A stretch of DNA of 14,490 nucleotides from positions 1-14,490 of the forward strand of contig JAISNE010000112.1 of the NCBI GenBank assembly GCA_031276375.1. Reading direction: 5' to 3'. Origin of the DNA: Accumulibacter sp. (GTDB taxonomy: Bacteria > Pseudomonadota > Gammaproteobacteria > Burkholderiales > Rhodocyclaceae). Below, one piece after another: positions 13,751-14,490 of the stretch. A model generated the notes under the pieces. It saw only the letters and a program-made list of their open reading frames with translations. It had not been told where the DNA came from and did not search any database. Position numbers and translations under genes: made by a program. How positions within the stretch are numbered: position 1 is the stretch's first letter; the number at the start of each line of letters is the position of its first letter.

Positions 13751-13777
13751 CAATCCACGCCCGTAAACGGGCGAAAC
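13747..13777. repeat. solitary CRISPR-repeat-like hairpin
   Basis: A 31-nt segment begins GTTTCAATCCACGC, contains the stem CGCCCGT-AA-ACGGGCG, and ends GAAAC, which complements the starting GTTTC. Start, length and stem resemble CRISPR repeats of the GTTTCAATCCACGC...GCGAC kind. There is only one copy and no spacer array or cas gene in the window, so I do not call it a CRISPR. It lies 25 bp before the GT-C start codon. Confidence 0.45.
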
Positions 13778-13815
13778 AGCATGGAAGAGCTTACGCATTT
13801 CCCATGCCAGATTAT

Positions 13816-13829
13816 CCCCTCCGGAGGGG
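13816..13829. repeat. 14-bp perfect palindrome CCCCTCCGGAGGGG
   Basis: CCCCTCC directly joined to GGAGGGG, 94 bp upstream of the GT-C start. It could be a protein site or the base of a hairpin. The GGAGG on the plus strand has no convincing gene behind it. Confidence 0.5.
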
Positions 13830-13834
13830 GAGGT

Positions 13835-13896
13835 TTCCAACCGGGATTTGTTTTCGATGAAACCTGCTCAGGTTGGAAGTCTGGCTTTGAAATCCC
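13835..13896 (-). other. interleaved complementary segments, possible pseudoknot in the GT-C leader
   Basis: TTCCAACC (13835-13842) can pair with GGTTGGAA (13871-13878), and GGGATTT (13843-13849) with AAATCCC (13890-13896). The order a-b-a'-b' is that of an H-type pseudoknot, not of a simple hairpin. A small GTTT/AAAC pair lies in the first loop. If transcription of the GT-C gene starts upstream of 13896, this would be in its 5' leader. In 13897-14194 I see no gene or clear signal. Confidence 0.3.
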
Positions 13897-14194
13897 GCGA
13901 TGAACCCCGGATACCGGAGCTTTGGCCGATATGATTTGGCAGAGATTGCAAGTTTTTTCCAGCTTCGTTTACGGTGACAGACAAGAGCGCCCGCCGCTGA
14001 TTTCGCGCTCGTCCCGAATATGACCTCGATTTCGCCACGGGCGTGAAATCCGGGCGCTGTCCGATGCGGAAAGCAAGGATATCACCGGTTTGAGGAAGAT
14101 ACCTTCGGCCTCCCGAACGTCGCTCCGCGCATACAAGCTTTTGTCATGCGTCGGCCGGTATTGTTCCATTCTTTCCGGAGGAGACCGGTTTTTC

Positions 14195-14312
14195 CCTCTT
14201 TTCCGCCGGGGGAGAAGGCGCCGAAGGCGGATGAGGGCGGCGGGTCGGCTTGCCCCGACGTTCGTTGTCACGAGACCGCCGGGTTTTCTCCCGCAAGCGG
14301 GCGAGGGGAACA
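14195..14312 (-). repeat. decayed dispersed repeat with GCAAGC and GAA hairpins
   Basis: Read on the minus strand this is CCCTCGCCCGCTTGCGGGAG, later CCCTCATCCGCCTTCGGCGC. Both are familiar fragments of proteobacterial intergenic repeats (CCCTCANCCG...CTTCTCCC). Hairpins CCCGC-AA-GCGGG (14290-14301) and CGCC-GAA-GGCG (14219-14229) mark the two ends. It creates long false open frames on both strands. The 13723-14376 gap holds only this and the small elements above. Confidence 0.5.
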
Positions 14313-14376
14313 CCTCCCGGCTTTTATTTTGACCTGGATAATATCAAGTGGAGCCGCGATGGAGAACGCCCTGGAC

Positions 14377-14490
14377 TCAAATGACGCTCTTGACCCGTTC
14401 CCAGCTTTCCTCCACGTGATCGGTCAGGGCTTTTGAGAGACGCTCGCCGTCCCGCGCCTTGAGCGCCGCCATCATTTCCTCGTGGTCGGC
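14377..14490 (-). CDS. C-terminal end of a GntR/FadR-family transcriptional regulator (partial)
   Basis: The last 37 codons of a minus-strand gene, ending in TGA at 14377-14379 and cut by the window's right edge. The residues ADHEEMMAALKARDGERLSK followed by ALTDHVEESWERVKSVI match the last two helices of FCD ligand-binding domains (typically HxxLxxALxARDxxxAxxxLxxHL), in which a conserved histidine near the end of the domain helps bind metal and carboxylate. FadR-subfamily regulators respond to organic acids and often control transporter and catabolic genes. Whether this one controls the clusters in the window is not shown. The DNA-binding domain lies outside. It was too short for automatic gene detection; codon use and frame support it. 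Confidence 0.72.
   Translation of the reverse strand, partial: ADHEEMMAALKARDGERLSKALTDHVEESWERVKSVI

Noticed and set aside
13747..13777. Calling a CRISPR array
   Set aside because: Only one repeat-like unit; the flanking 100 bases on either side contain no second copy at spacer distance, and no cas gene is present.
13969..14313. 114-codon minus-strand frame with PSPACGRKPG-like start
   Set aside because: Its first part is the translation of a common dispersed repeat (CCCTCGCCCGCTTGCGGGAG), and no ribosome site or domain was seen.

Overview
The window is about 60% GC DNA that reads as a proteobacterial, most likely betaproteobacterial, chromosome (inference). The reasons are a tripartite tricarboxylate transporter (TTT) with a Bug-type binding protein, a TRAP transporter pair, tight stop/start overlaps between genes, strong G/C bias at third codon positions, and intergenic gaps filled with short palindromic repeats. 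There is no rRNA, tRNA, transposase, phage gene or cas gene.

Layout. (1) 362-5976, plus strand: a catabolic and uptake cluster. It has a cupin protein, a DapA/NanA-family class I aldolase or lyase, and a D-isomer-specific 2-hydroxyacid dehydrogenase whose start overlaps the aldolase stop. TctB, TctA and TctC follow. The likely logic is that TctC captures an organic or sugar-derived acid in the periplasm, TctAB imports it, and the aldolase and dehydrogenase process it. The substrate cannot be read from sequence. (2) 6463-6849, minus strand: a small lipoprotein with a proline-rich tail. (3) 7192-9092, plus strand: TRAP small and large membrane subunits (DctQ, DctM) with no DctP binding protein in the window. 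A 113-bp self-complementary element and a 25-bp perfect palindrome lie just upstream. (4) 9280-9981, minus strand: ribulose-phosphate 3-epimerase, convergent with dctM. (5) 9982-10912: a gene-poor stretch packed with at least five inverted repeats, the central part bounded by 32-nt inverted copies of one sequence. (6) 10913-13722, minus strand: a translationally coupled pair, a polytopic GT-C-like membrane protein with TPR-like C-terminus and a family 2 polyprenyl-phosphate-sugar synthase. Together they look like a lipid-linked glycosylation module. (7) 13723-14376: repeats, a solitary CRISPR-repeat-like hairpin and a possible pseudoknot. (8) 14377-14490, minus strand: the C-terminal end of a GntR/FadR-type regulator, cut by the window edge.

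No clearly new defence or mobile system is visible. The parts most worth a second look are the repeat architecture (one palindromic element placed inside the loop of another, three related elements, and a repeat reaching into the first codons of dctQ), the orphan DctQM pair, and the glycosyltransferase pair.
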